The translations under genes were made by a program, and so were the position numbers. Below, one piece after another: positions 29,381-38,273 of a DNA stretch of 64,000 nucleotides. The notes below the pieces were generated by a model, which worked only from the letters and a program-made list of their open reading frames with translations, did no database searches and was not told the origin of the DNA. How positions within the stretch are numbered: the stretch's first letter is position 1; every line of letters starts with the position of its first letter. The stretch is from Candidatus Planktophila lacus (GTDB lineage Bacteria > Actinomycetota > Actinomycetes > Nanopelagicales > Nanopelagicaceae), in assembly GCF_002287925.1 (NCBI RefSeq), contig NZ_CP016769.1, positions 1 through 64,000 of the forward strand. The letters are read 5' to 3'.

Positions 29381-32152
29381 ATGGCAAAAGACCTTATAAA
29401 ACTGGTGATCGTTGAATCACCAGCGAAGGCGCGCAAGATTGGCGACTACCTCGGCGATGGTTACATCGTCGAGGCTAGCGTCGGTCATATCCGCGATCTT
29501 CCACAGCGCGCAGCTGACATTCCTAAAGAGGTAAAGAAGCTCGCTTGGTCTAAAGAAGGCGTCGATATCGAAAATGATTTCGCACCTCTATATGTCATCA
29601 ACCCCGATAAAAAAGCCAAGGTCGCCGAACTCAAAGAGTTAATGAAAGGCGCCGACGAGTTATTACTGGCAACAGATGAAGACCGCGAAGGCGAAGCGAT
29701 TGCTTGGCACTTAGTTGAAGTCCTTGAACCAAAGATTCCAATTAAGCGGATGGTCTTTAACGAGATCACCAAGGAAGCTATTCAGGCCGCTGTAGAAAAT
29801 ACTCGCGATCTTGATTACAACTTAATCGATGCCCAAGAAACTCGCCGCGTACTTGACCGCCTTTACGGCTACCGACTTTCTCCAGTCTTGTGGAAGAAAG
29901 TTATGCCACGCATCTCTGCCGGTCGCGTGCAATCAGTTGCCACCAAGTTAATCGTTGAAAAAGAACGTGAACGCATGGCCTTTATCTCATCTTCTTGGTG
30001 GGATTTAAATGCAACTTGCGAACTCGGTTTCACCGCTCGCCTGCTTTCAGTAGAAGGCAAAAAAGTAGCCTCCACTAGTGACTTTGGAGCCGATGGCGCC
30101 GTTAAAGAAAAGTCCCTTGAAAATATCTTGCTTCTTGATGAAAAGTCAGCGCACGCACTTGTTGATTCACTTAAATCAACTGCGCTAACTGTTAAATCAA
30201 TGGAGGAATCTCCACGTACCGAACGCCCTAAGCCACCATTTACAACTTCCACCATGCAGCAGGATGCTGGTTCACGTCTTGGTTGGGGCGCACAGATCAC
30301 GATGCGCGTTGCACAACGTCTGTACGAAAACGGTTACATCACCTACATGCGTACCGACTCAATCAATCTTTCGGCGCAAGCAATCAACGCCGCACGTGCT
30401 GCTGCAAAATCTCTTTACGGCGCCGACCACGTTGCCGATGCGCCACGCGTTTACCAAGGTAAATCAAAAAACGCCCAAGAAGCGCACGAAGCAATTCGTC
30501 CAGCAGGTGACACCTTTAAAACTCCTGGCGAACTTGCACCAGAGCTTTCCCGCGATGAATTCGCACTTTACGACCTCATCTGGAAGCGCACCGTTGCTTC
30601 CCAAATGGCCGATGCCAAAAAGATGCAGATGCGCGTTGACTTCGATGCCAGGACTTCAGATAACAAAGACACAATCTTTCGCGCCAACGGAAGCGTGATC
30701 ACGTTTCCAGGATTCCTTGCCGCTTACGACGACATCGTCGATGAAAACACCAAGGTCGATGAAGAAGCAACGGATAAGCGTCTACCTGCAATGTCAGTTG
30801 GCCAATCAATCAAAGTCAGCGAATACAACTGCGAAGGCCACGACACAAAGCCACCTGCTCGTTACACCGAACCAACACTCGTTAAGAAACTCGAAGAACT
30901 CGGCATCGGTCGCCCATCAACATTTGCTTCCATCATTCAAACAATTCAAGATCGCGGTTACGTTTACAAACGCGGTCGCGCACTTGTTCCAACATTCTTA
31001 GCATTCTCAGTTACCGGCCTTCTCGAAACCCACTTCACCAAGCTCGTTGATTACGACTTCACAGCCAGCATGGAAGAAGACCTAGACAAGATCGCAGCGG
31101 GCGAAGCCGGCCGCGTTGATTGGCTCCGCGATTTCTATTACGGCGCAGACGGACAGCCAGGCCTGGATGAACTCTCACTCGATCTCGGTGGCATCGATGC
31201 CCGCGCTACAAACACTATGAATTTATCTGACACCATCGAAATCCGCGTAGGTCGCTACGGCGCGTACCTGCAAGAAAATGTTCCAGATCAAGATCGCAAA
31301 CTTGCAAACATCCCTGAGGAACTTGCACCAGATGAGTTAACTCTTGAAAAAGCTATCGAACTACTTGCCGCCCCTTCAGGCGAACGCGAACTCGGTACAG
31401 ATCCAAACACCGGCCTTGAAGTGATTGCCAAGTCAGGACGTTTCGGCCCTTACATCACCGAAGTATTCCCAGAAGAGCCCGTCGAGCTAGATGACAAAGG
31501 CGAACCAAAGAAGAAGCGCAAGAAGAAAGATGCACCCAAGCCAAAGACCGCTTCTCTTCTTTCCACAATGACACTCGACACCATCACCATTGATGATGCG
31601 CTAAAACTTCTCTCACTCCCTCGCATCCTTGGCACAAACTCCGCCGGCGAAGATATAACAATTCAAAACGGTCGCTACGGCCCATACCTAAAAGCTGGCG
31701 CTGATTCGCGCACGCTAACAAGCGAAGACCAACTCTTCTCACTTTCACTCGATGAAGCACTTGAGATTTACTCAAAGCCAAAAGAGCGTCGTCGTGGCGT
31801 TGCAAAGCCTCCACTTAAAGAACTTGGTAAAGATCCTGCAACCGAGAAAGAAGTTATCGTTAAAGATGGTCGCTTCGGCATGTATGTAACCGATGGCGAA
31901 ACCAATGCAACGCTTCGTCGCGGTGACACGCTTGAGGCGTTAACAATCGAGCGGGCGCTAGAACTTCTTGCCGGACGTCGTGCCTGGGAAGCCGAAAACG
32001 GCCCATCACCTAAGAAATCTCGTAAAAAAGCAGCAAAGGTTAAGCCTGGTGATGCTGCGCCAACTCTTACCAAGAACACCGTAAAGAAGGCTGCAACTAA
32101 GAAAAAAGCAGCTAAAAAAGCCACCGGCAAAGCCGCAAAGAAAGCCGAATAG
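29381..32152 (+). CDS. topA: DNA topoisomerase I
   Basis: TopA relaxes negative supercoils. The 923-residue protein starts with the Toprim domain (VIVESPAKARKIGDYLG, then ATDEDREGEAIAWHL near 105). It has the catalytic tyrosine in ITYMRTDS (Tyr322), and ends with repeated Toprim-C modules (SGRFGPY, NGRYGPY, DGRFGMY) and a Lys/Ala-rich tail typical of actinobacteria. It lacks the Cys4 zinc fingers of E. coli, as usual for the phylum. Its last 784 bp, together with the start of galE, are tandemly duplicated just downstream; this upstream copy is the complete one. Its TAG stop forms part of the galE -10 box. Confidence 0.97.
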   Translation: MAKDLIKLVIVESPAKARKIGDYLGDGYIVEASVGHIRDLPQRAADIPKEVKKLAWSKEGVDIENDFAPLYVINPDKKAKVAELKELMKGADELLLATDEDREGEAIAWHLVEVLEPKIPIKRMVFNEITKEAIQAAVENTRDLDYNLIDAQETRRVLDRLYGYRLSPVLWKKVMPRISAGRVQSVATKLIVEKERERMAFISSSWWDLNATCELGFTARLLSVEGKKVASTSDFGADGAVKEKSLENILLLDEKSAHALVDSLKSTALTVKSMEESPRTERPKPPFTTSTMQQDAGSRLGWGAQITMRVAQRLYENGYITYMRTDSINLSAQAINAARAAAKSLYGADHVADAPRVYQGKSKNAQEAHEAIRPAGDTFKTPGELAPELSRDEFALYDLIWKRTVASQMADAKKMQMRVDFDARTSDNKDTIFRANGSVITFPGFLAAYDDIVDENTKVDEEATDKRLPAMSVGQSIKVSEYNCEGHDTKPPARYTEPTLVKKLEELGIGRPSTFASIIQTIQDRGYVYKRGRALVPTFLAFSVTGLLETHFTKLVDYDFTASMEEDLDKIAAGEAGRVDWLRDFYYGADGQPGLDELSLDLGGIDARATNTMNLSDTIEIRVGRYGAYLQENVPDQDRKLANIPEELAPDELTLEKAIELLAAPSGERELGTDPNTGLEVIAKSGRFGPYITEVFPEEPVELDDKGEPKKKRKKKDAPKPKTASLLSTMTLDTITIDDALKLLSLPRILGTNSAGEDITIQNGRYGPYLKAGADSRTLTSEDQLFSLSLDEALEIYSKPKERRRGVAKPPLKELGKDPATEKEVIVKDGRFGMYVTDGETNATLRRGDTLEALTIERALELLAGRRAWEAENGPSPKKSRKKAAKVKPGDAAPTLTKNTVKKAATKKKAAKKATGKAAKKAE

Positions 32153-32161
32153 AGTTAACCC

Positions 32162-32491
32162 ATGAACCGCGAGAAATGGCTAATTACTGGCGGCGCGGGC
32201 TATATCGGCACACATATCGCTGATCTCTTTATCGCAGACGGCAAAGATGTAGTCCTTCTTGATTCGCTTTACCAAGGACTTTCTTCACGCATTGATTACC
32301 TGTGCAAGAAGCACAACACAGATATTCCACTTGAAGTTGTTGATATCCGCGATTACACAGCTATAGAAAACATTCTAGAAAACAACAACTTTTCCGGGAT
32401 TGTTCACACAGCAGCGCTTAAAGCAGTTGGCGAATCGCCCCTTCAGGCGAACGCGAACTCGGTACAGATCCAAACACCGGCCTTGAAGTGA
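32162..32491 (+). pseudogene. Truncated galE copy
   Basis: The first 92 residues match the intact epimerase (MNREKWLITGGAGYIGTHIA up to LKAVGES). The frame then crosses the duplication joint and reads 17 residues of topA sequence out of frame before stopping. It keeps the NAD-binding GxxGxxG motif but lacks the catalytic Tyr/Lys and the substrate domain, so it cannot be an active epimerase. It retains the full leaderless promoter (TAGAGT, 6 nt, ATG), so it is probably transcribed. Confidence 0.9.
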
Positions 32492-33219
32492 TTGCCAAGT
32501 CAGGACGTTTCGGCCCTTACATCACCGAAGTATTCCCAGAAGAGCCCGTCGAGCTAGATGACAAAGGCGAACCAAAGAAGAAGCGCAAGAAGAAAGATGC
32601 ACCCAAGCCAAAGACCGCTTCTCTTCTTTCCACAATGACACTCGACACCATCACCATTGATGATGCGCTAAAACTTCTCTCACTCCCTCGCATCCTTGGC
32701 ACAAACTCCGCCGGCGAAGATATAACAATTCAAAACGGTCGCTACGGCCCATACCTAAAAGCTGGCGCTGATTCGCGCACGCTAACAAGCGAAGACCAAC
32801 TCTTCTCACTTTCACTCGATGAAGCACTTGAGATTTACTCAAAGCCAAAAGAGCGTCGTCGTGGCGTTGCAAAGCCTCCACTTAAAGAACTTGGTAAAGA
32901 TCCTGCAACCGAGAAAGAAGTTATCGTTAAAGATGGTCGCTTCGGCATGTATGTAACCGATGGCGAAACCAATGCAACGCTTCGTCGCGGTGACACGCTT
33001 GAGGCGTTAACAATCGAGCGGGCGCTAGAACTTCTTGCCGGACGTCGTGCCTGGGAAGCCGAAAACGGCCCATCACCTAAGAAATCTCGTAAAAAAGCAG
33101 CAAAGGTTAAGCCTGGTGATGCTGCGCCAACTCTTACCAAGAACACCGTAAAGAAGGCTGCAACTAAGAAAAAAGCAGCTAAAAAAGCCACCGGCAAAGC
33201 CGCAAAGAAAGCCGAATAG
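32488..33219 (+). pseudogene. Truncated topA copy (C-terminal modules only)
   Basis: This open frame of 243 codons equals the TopA C-terminus: the Toprim-C modules and the Lys/Ala-rich tail. It lacks the Toprim and catalytic tyrosine regions. An internal GTG at 32488 overlaps the stop of the truncated galE copy (GTGA), so by chance it could be translated by coupling into a small DNA-binding protein. Without that it is an inert by-product of the duplication. Confidence 0.88.
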
Positions 33220-33228
33220 AGTTAACCC

Positions 33229-34197
33229 ATGAACCGCGAGAAATGGCTAATTACTGGCGGCGCGGGCTATATCGGCACACATATCGCTGATCTCTTTATC
33301 GCAGACGGCAAAGATGTAGTCCTTCTTGATTCGCTTTACCAAGGACTTTCTTCACGCATTGATTACCTGTGCAAGAAGCACAACACAGATATTCCACTTG
33401 AAGTTGTTGATATCCGCGATTACACAGCTATAGAAAACATTCTAGAAAACAACAACTTTTCCGGGATTGTTCACACAGCAGCGCTTAAAGCAGTTGGCGA
33501 ATCTGTTGAGAAGCCAGATGAGTACAAAGAAGTTAACTTCACTGCAACAACAGAGTTGTTAAATCTTGCGCAAAAGCATGGCGTGAAGAAATTCTTGTTC
33601 TCTTCCACCGCAGCTGTCTACGGTAGCCCAGACACCATGGATCCTTGTAAAGAGAACGGTCCGCTTGCACCAATCTCTCCTTATGGCTCAACAAAGCTTG
33701 ATGCGGAAAGTAAAGTTACAGAATTTATAAATACGCCAGGTAACTCTGGAACATCGCTTCGCTTCTTCAATGTTGTTGGCACAGCAGCACACGAGCTGCT
33801 CGATAACTCTATTGAAAACCTTGTACCAATTGTCTTGGGCAAATTAAGCAATAACGAAGCGCCGGTTATCTTCGGCACTGATTACCCAACCGAAGATGGC
33901 ACTTGCGTGCGCGATTACGTAGATGTTCGCGATATTGCTGCAGCGCACTTGGTAGCTGCTAACGCAACTAAGCCAATTCCAGCGATCATCAACGTTGGCA
34001 CAGGACGCGGAGCATCAGTGCGCGAGATCGTAAAGTTAGTGCTGGAGGCTATAAATAAGAGCGATGCTCAGGTTATTGAGGCGCCACGACGTGCGGGAGA
34101 CCCAGCATTTCTATGCGCAAACGTTGATTTAGCAGCGACAGAACTTGGATTCAAATCAAAGTACAGCCTGGAAGAAAGTATTCGTAGCCTCTTCTAA
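33229..34197 (+). CDS. galE: UDP-glucose 4-epimerase
   Basis: GalE interconverts UDP-glucose and UDP-galactose, feeding galactose into surface glycans. The 322-residue protein has the Rossmann motif TGGAGYIGTHIA at the N-terminus and the catalytic YxxxK pair (Tyr152 and Lys156 in PYGSTKLDAE), with a Ser-Ser-Thr block just before at FSSTAAVYG. The length is normal for this extended SDR family. The ATG lies 6 nt after TAGAGT, which includes the stop codon of the topA fragment. This is the complete copy; a broken one lies upstream. Confidence 0.95.
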   Translation: MNREKWLITGGAGYIGTHIADLFIADGKDVVLLDSLYQGLSSRIDYLCKKHNTDIPLEVVDIRDYTAIENILENNNFSGIVHTAALKAVGESVEKPDEYKEVNFTATTELLNLAQKHGVKKFLFSSTAAVYGSPDTMDPCKENGPLAPISPYGSTKLDAESKVTEFINTPGNSGTSLRFFNVVGTAAHELLDNSIENLVPIVLGKLSNNEAPVIFGTDYPTEDGTCVRDYVDVRDIAAAHLVAANATKPIPAIINVGTGRGASVREIVKLVLEAINKSDAQVIEAPRRAGDPAFLCANVDLAATELGFKSKYSLEESIRSLF

Positions 34198-34593
34198 TTA
34201 AACCTTGGCACCAGGCGATAAAACGTTTATCCCCATCTTCTTCGCATTCTTTGCCATCTGTTTATCGTAAGTGATCATTCCGTCAATCGAACCAGATATG
34301 AGAAGTGCAGATGCAACATGAATAGCATCAAGAGTTCGAAGCGAGACATCCTCATTAAATGCTTCAGCAAAGTTTAAAACCTTTTGCTCTAAATTCAGGG
34401 ATTCGATTTGAGCTAAAACATCATCCGCAACAAAGATCATCTTGGGATTAATCCGATTTACTGTTCGCTTCACCTCGACGCGAGTAATTGCGGATGTAAC
34501 CATGCGGTTCTTCATAGCCTTATCTAATTCGGCTGTTTCCTTCTCAATAAAAATTAACTTGAGAATTGCAGAGCTATCGATATACCAGCTCAA
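34198..34593 (-). CDS. PIN-domain toxin, VapC family
   Basis: VapC-type PIN proteins are Mg2+-dependent ribonucleases. The 131-residue product shows the acidic active-site set: Asp6 (WYIDSSAI), Glu40 (TRVEVKR), Asp89 (RTLDAIHVASAL) and Asp110 (ITYDKQM). It overlaps the upstream antitoxin gene by 4 bp (ATGA), the usual arrangement. It directly abuts the end of the convergent galE gene. An active toxin-antitoxin pair in a streamlined genome is notable. Confidence 0.9.
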   Translation of the reverse strand: MSWYIDSSAILKLIFIEKETAELDKAMKNRMVTSAITRVEVKRTVNRINPKMIFVADDVLAQIESLNLEQKVLNFAEAFNEDVSLRTLDAIHVASALLISGSIDGMITYDKQMAKNAKKMGINVLSPGAKV

Positions 34594-34946
34594 TATCGTT
34601 CCTCAGCGCGCATTTCCATCAATACTTGGGTTGAAGTCTTAGAACCCGTCATTTTTACACGGCCTGGATGTGGTCGCCAATCGGGATTACGCGCAGGTTT
34701 AATCAAACCGCTTTCAATGTACTCATCGTAAAGCGACTTGGTAATTGGCAGTATGCGCGCAACCGGCACACCATGTTCGGTGATTTCGATAATTGCACCA
34801 TCTTTAACTTGATCTAAAACTTTTGATGCATTTTGGCGAAGTTCGCGCACACCAACAGATTCGATAGCCACAACTTTTATCGCGGGCTTCTTAGCTGGAC
34901 TTCGCGTTGCGCCAGTCGGCTTTGGTTTACGTGCTGCAGTTGTCAT
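34590..34946 (-). CDS. Antitoxin, Phd/YefM family
   Basis: The product (about 118 residues) has a basic Thr/Lys/Pro-rich N-terminus (about 1-30) followed by a Phd/YefM fold: ESVGVRELRQNASKVLDQVKDGAIIEITEHGVPVARILP (near 33-70). The C-terminal tail should wrap around the toxin. The ATG at 34946 is preferred because TACCTT lies exactly 6 nt upstream, and because a longer reading would start inside the operator. The unusual long basic N-terminal extension may give extra DNA contact. Confidence 0.87.
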   Translation of the reverse strand: MTTAARKPKPTGATRSPAKKPAIKVVAIESVGVRELRQNASKVLDQVKDGAIIEITEHGVPVARILPITKSLYDEYIESGLIKPARNPDWRPHPGRVKMTGSKTSTQVLMEMRAEERY

Positions 34947-34952
34947 GCTGCA

Positions 34953-34980
34953 AAGGTAGCACAAACGGTAAAAGTGCTAC
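34953..34980 (-). promoter_or_regulatory. Promoter and palindromic operator of the toxin-antitoxin operon
   Basis: GTAGCAC (34956-34962) and GTGCTAC (34974-34980) form a perfect 7-bp inverted repeat with an 11-bp spacer. It overlaps the minus-strand -10 box TACCTT (34953-34958) that lies 6 nt before the antitoxin ATG. Autorepression by the antitoxin-toxin complex at such a site is standard for this class. Confidence 0.7.
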
Positions 34981-35042
34981 ATCTAATTAATCGCCTAGTT
35001 AAAGCCCTTTTCGCCCCTATTTAGCGCGTCTGGTGCTGCCGA

Positions 35043-35048
35043 TAGACT
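35043..35048 (+). promoter_or_regulatory. Leaderless -10 box of the MFS-Tmk gene
   Basis: TAGACT is followed by exactly 6 nt and the ATG at 35055, and no ribosome site is present. It matches the spacing seen at pyrE, galE and other genes here. Confidence 0.55.
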
Positions 35049-35054
35049 TCACAC

Positions 35055-37100
35055 ATGCCCGCAAGCCTGCCGACCCCTGCCGCCCCGGCGCAGGATGCAA
35101 CCCGCAGCGTTCTGGCGATCCCAGCATTCCGCAAGCTCTGGAACTCGATGGTCTTCTCATCCCTCGGTGATTGGTTAGGCCTTCTCGCAACCACGGCGCT
35201 CGCTGCACAACTTTCTGGCGGATCTTATGCAACTGCAAACTTTGCAATCGCGGGCGTTTTTATTGCACGCCTTTTGCCTGCAGTTTTCTTAGGCCCAATC
35301 GCCGGAGTAATCGCAGATCGCTTTGATCGCCGCAAGTTAATGGTGACCGCCGACATTTTCCGTGCTGGACTTTATATCTCGATCCCAATTGTTAACACGT
35401 ATTTCTGGTTGTACGCCGCAATGATCTTGGTCGAGTGCTTAACGCTCTTCTGGTCACCAGCGAAAGAAGCAACAGTTCCGAATTTAGTTGGCAAGGATAA
35501 GTTAGAGAGCGCAAACCAAGCATCACTTCTAGCCGCATACGGCACAGCGCCAGTTGCGGCGATCTTGTTCTCACTCTTAACGCTCTTTGCCTCCGCGATT
35601 GAATCGCTCTTTCCATTCTCAATCGGTACCTCTGTTGATATTGCACTCTATGCAAATGCCGCCACCTTCGCATTCGCCGCATTTACGATCTGGGGACTTA
35701 AAGAGATTCCTAAAGGCGCAGCTGCTGAAAAAGCTAAAGATGAAAACATTTGGAAATCACTTCACGATGGCTGGAAATCAGTTAGCGAAACCAAGTTAAT
35801 TCGAGGCCTCGTCGTGGGCATGATCGGTGCCTTCTCTGCAGCAGGTGCCGTCATTGGTCTTGCGCGCACATTCGTGGGCGATCTTGGTGGCGGAGATGCG
35901 GCTTACGGTGTCTTGTTCGGTGCAGTCTTTACCGGTCTTGCAATCGGTATCGCCTTTGGCCCAAAGATATTCGCGCAATTTTCTCGTCGTCGTTTATTTG
36001 GCGCTTCTCTTACAACCGCCGGAATATTCCTTGTTCTGCTTGCCTTAATCCCAAACCTTGTTCTGGCAGTCTTTACAGTTATCTTCCTCGGAGCTTTTAG
36101 CGGCATCACCTGGGTTACCGGCTTCACGATGCTGGGCATGGAAGTTGCCGATGAAGTACGCGGTCGCACCTTCGCCTTCGTGCAATCACTTATCCGCATC
36201 ACACTGGTTGCAGTTCTTGCAATCGCACCAGCAGTTGCCGCAGCGTTCGGTGTCCATACCTACAAAATTCAAAACGCAACATTTAACTTCAACGGCGCAC
36301 AGGTAACAATTCTTATCGCAGGTCTTATCGCATCAATCATCGGCGCAATTTCATATCACCAGATGAAAGATCGCCCAAGTGTTTCGCTCTGGTCAGATAT
36401 TGCAAATGCACTTAAAGGCGAACTCGGTGGTATCACTGGTGCACCAACAACTGGTGTCTTCATAGCATTCGAAGGTGGCGAAGGCACTGGTAAATCTACG
36501 CAATCAAAACTTCTTAAAGAATGGTTAGAGGCGCGAGGTGAAAACGTTGTCTTATCGCGCGAACCCGGCGGCACAGATTTAGGACAAGGCCTGCGCAAGA
36601 TTTTGCTCGGACACGAAACCGGTGTTATTAGCCCGCGCGCTGAAGCACTTCTTTATGCAGCAGATCGCGCACACCATGTCTTTTCAATTATTCGTCCTGC
36701 ACTTGCCGAAGGCAAAGTCGTAATTACCGACCGTTACTTTGATTCATCAATTGCCTACCAAGGCGCCGGTCGCGTACTTGCACCCGGAGAAGTCGCACGC
36801 ATTTCACGTTGGGCAACCGAATCACTTTTCCCAACGCTAACAATTGTTATCGACTTACCTGCTGAAATCGGCATCGGTCGTCTGCACAACCCAGATCGCT
36901 TAGAAGCAGAACCACTTGCCTTCCACGAGCGCGTGCGCCAAGAGTTCTTGCAACTTGCCCGCCTTGATCCAGAACGTTATTTAGTTGTCGATGGCAAACA
37001 AACAATTCAAGAAATTCACGCCGCGATCATCGCGCGCGTTGGCGAACTTCCTGCGCTAAATAAAACAGATAAGCCTGCAAAGAAAATCTTTAAACGTTAA
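35055..37100 (+). CDS. tmk: Fused MFS transporter / thymidylate kinase
   Basis: One 681-residue frame joins two proteins. Residues about 1-455 are a 12-helix major facilitator transporter with the DRFDRRKLM loop motif. Residues about 468-681 are a complete thymidylate kinase with P-loop FEGGEGTGKST, the REPGGT motif and DRYFDSSIAYQG. Thymidylate kinase makes dTDP for DNA synthesis. Fusions of this kind are known in actinobacteria such as Streptomyces, so this is unlikely to be an error; the reason for the fusion is unknown. holB follows directly, and the tmk-holB pair is common in bacteria. Confidence 0.95.
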   Translation: MPASLPTPAAPAQDATRSVLAIPAFRKLWNSMVFSSLGDWLGLLATTALAAQLSGGSYATANFAIAGVFIARLLPAVFLGPIAGVIADRFDRRKLMVTADIFRAGLYISIPIVNTYFWLYAAMILVECLTLFWSPAKEATVPNLVGKDKLESANQASLLAAYGTAPVAAILFSLLTLFASAIESLFPFSIGTSVDIALYANAATFAFAAFTIWGLKEIPKGAAAEKAKDENIWKSLHDGWKSVSETKLIRGLVVGMIGAFSAAGAVIGLARTFVGDLGGGDAAYGVLFGAVFTGLAIGIAFGPKIFAQFSRRRLFGASLTTAGIFLVLLALIPNLVLAVFTVIFLGAFSGITWVTGFTMLGMEVADEVRGRTFAFVQSLIRITLVAVLAIAPAVAAAFGVHTYKIQNATFNFNGAQVTILIAGLIASIIGAISYHQMKDRPSVSLWSDIANALKGELGGITGAPTTGVFIAFEGGEGTGKSTQSKLLKEWLEARGENVVLSREPGGTDLGQGLRKILLGHETGVISPRAEALLYAADRAHHVFSIIRPALAEGKVVITDRYFDSSIAYQGAGRVLAPGEVARISRWATESLFPTLTIVIDLPAEIGIGRLHNPDRLEAEPLAFHERVRQEFLQLARLDPERYLVVDGKQTIQEIHAAIIARVGELPALNKTDKPAKKIFKR

Positions 37101-38273
37101 ATGAGCACACCTTCCGTCTTTGACTCTTTAGTCGGCCAATCCCACATCACCGAAATCTTGCAAGGCGCAGTCGCGGCATCGCGCACCAACGCCGAATCCC
37201 CCGAAACTTCTAGACACGGAATGACCCACGCCTGGATCTTCACCGGCCCGCCCGGTTCTGGCCGTTCATCAGCAGCCGTTGCCTTCGCCGCAGCCCTGAT
37301 CTGCCCAAAGGGGGGGTGTGGCACCTGCCAGGAGTGCCGTAGCGCCCTGACCGGGGGCCATCCTGACGTCGAGATCATCCGCACCGAAGGCCTTTCCATC
37401 AAGATCGATGAGGTCCGCGAGCTCCTGACTCGCACATCCTGGGCGCCCTCCATGGGCGGCTGGCGCGTGGTCGTTATGGAAGATGCCGATCGCATGACCG
37501 AATCCGCCGCCAACGCACTTCTCAAAGCGATCGAAGAACCCGGTGCTCGCACCGTTTGGTTGCTCTGCGCCCCAACGCTTCACGACATCTTGCCCACCAT
37601 TCGCTCGCGCTGTCGCCACCTGCAACTGCGCACGCCATCAACCCAAGATGTCACCGCCGTTCTCGAAAACCGCGACGGAATTTCACCAGCAATGGCAGAT
37701 TTCGCAGCCCGCGTTTCCCAAGGCCACATCGGCCGCGCCCGTTACATCGCAACCAATGAACACGTGCGCAGCAATCGCGCCCAAATCATGAAGCTGCCAC
37801 TACAACTCTCCTCAATCGCCGCAGCCTTTCAAGCAGCGCAAACTCTGGTCGACCTAGCAACACAAGAAGCAAACGCCGCAATTGAAGAACGTGACGAGAA
37901 AGAAACCGCCGCGCTCGCCGAGGCATATGGCAAAGGCGCAACCGGTCGCGGCATGGCAACCGGTGGATCAAAGGCGATCAAAGAACTTGAGAAAGAACAG
38001 AAATCCCGCGCCACCCGCATGGTGCGCGATTCTCTAGATGGCGCCCTACTTGATATCGCAACTTTCTATCGCGATGTCATGATGGTTCAGGCCGGCGCCA
38101 CCGATTCCATTATCAACATAGATATGACCGATCAAATAACCGCTTATGCGCATAAAACACCCGCACATGCGACGGTAAAGAAGGTCAACGCCATAATGGA
38201 AGCTAGGACCAACTTGAGCCACAACGCAGCACCACTTTTAACCATCGAAGCCTTGATGTGTCGTTTGGCCTAA
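37101..38273 (+). CDS. holB: DNA polymerase III delta-prime subunit
   Basis: This clamp-loader subunit is part of the machine that opens DnaN rings. The 390-residue protein begins at the stop codon of MFS-Tmk with no spacer. It has an AAA+ P-loop-like GPPGSGRSSAA (near 51-61), a zinc-binding set CPKGGCGTCQECRSALTGGHPD, and the family motif MTESAANALLKAIEEPGART (SRC motif TIRSRCRH follows). The sensor Arg/Lys positions are modified, as in delta-prime proteins. The C-terminal half is helical and Ala/Glu-rich. It overlaps the next gene by one base (TAATG). Confidence 0.95.
   Translation: MSTPSVFDSLVGQSHITEILQGAVAASRTNAESPETSRHGMTHAWIFTGPPGSGRSSAAVAFAAALICPKGGCGTCQECRSALTGGHPDVEIIRTEGLSIKIDEVRELLTRTSWAPSMGGWRVVVMEDADRMTESAANALLKAIEEPGARTVWLLCAPTLHDILPTIRSRCRHLQLRTPSTQDVTAVLENRDGISPAMADFAARVSQGHIGRARYIATNEHVRSNRAQIMKLPLQLSSIAAAFQAAQTLVDLATQEANAAIEERDEKETAALAEAYGKGATGRGMATGGSKAIKELEKEQKSRATRMVRDSLDGALLDIATFYRDVMMVQAGATDSIINIDMTDQITAYAHKTPAHATVKKVNAIMEARTNLSHNAAPLLTIEALMCRLA

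Larger units (their letters stand above)
31369..33502 (+). repeat. Perfect 1,067-bp tandem duplication (topA end + galE start)
   Basis: Bases 31369-32435 and 32436-33502 appear identical along their length with an offset of exactly 1,067 bp. Each unit holds the topA 3' end, the topA-galE spacer with the galE -10 box, and the first 91-92 galE codons. The new joint lies at 32435/32436, where galE sequence runs into internal topA sequence. Only about 1 bp of microhomology is present there. The lack of any mismatch points to a very recent event or to an assembly error. Confidence 0.92.

Noticed and set aside
37101-38273. holB as the tau/gamma subunit DnaX
   Set aside because: Length, the degenerate P-loop (SGRSS) and its position directly after tmk fit delta-prime better.
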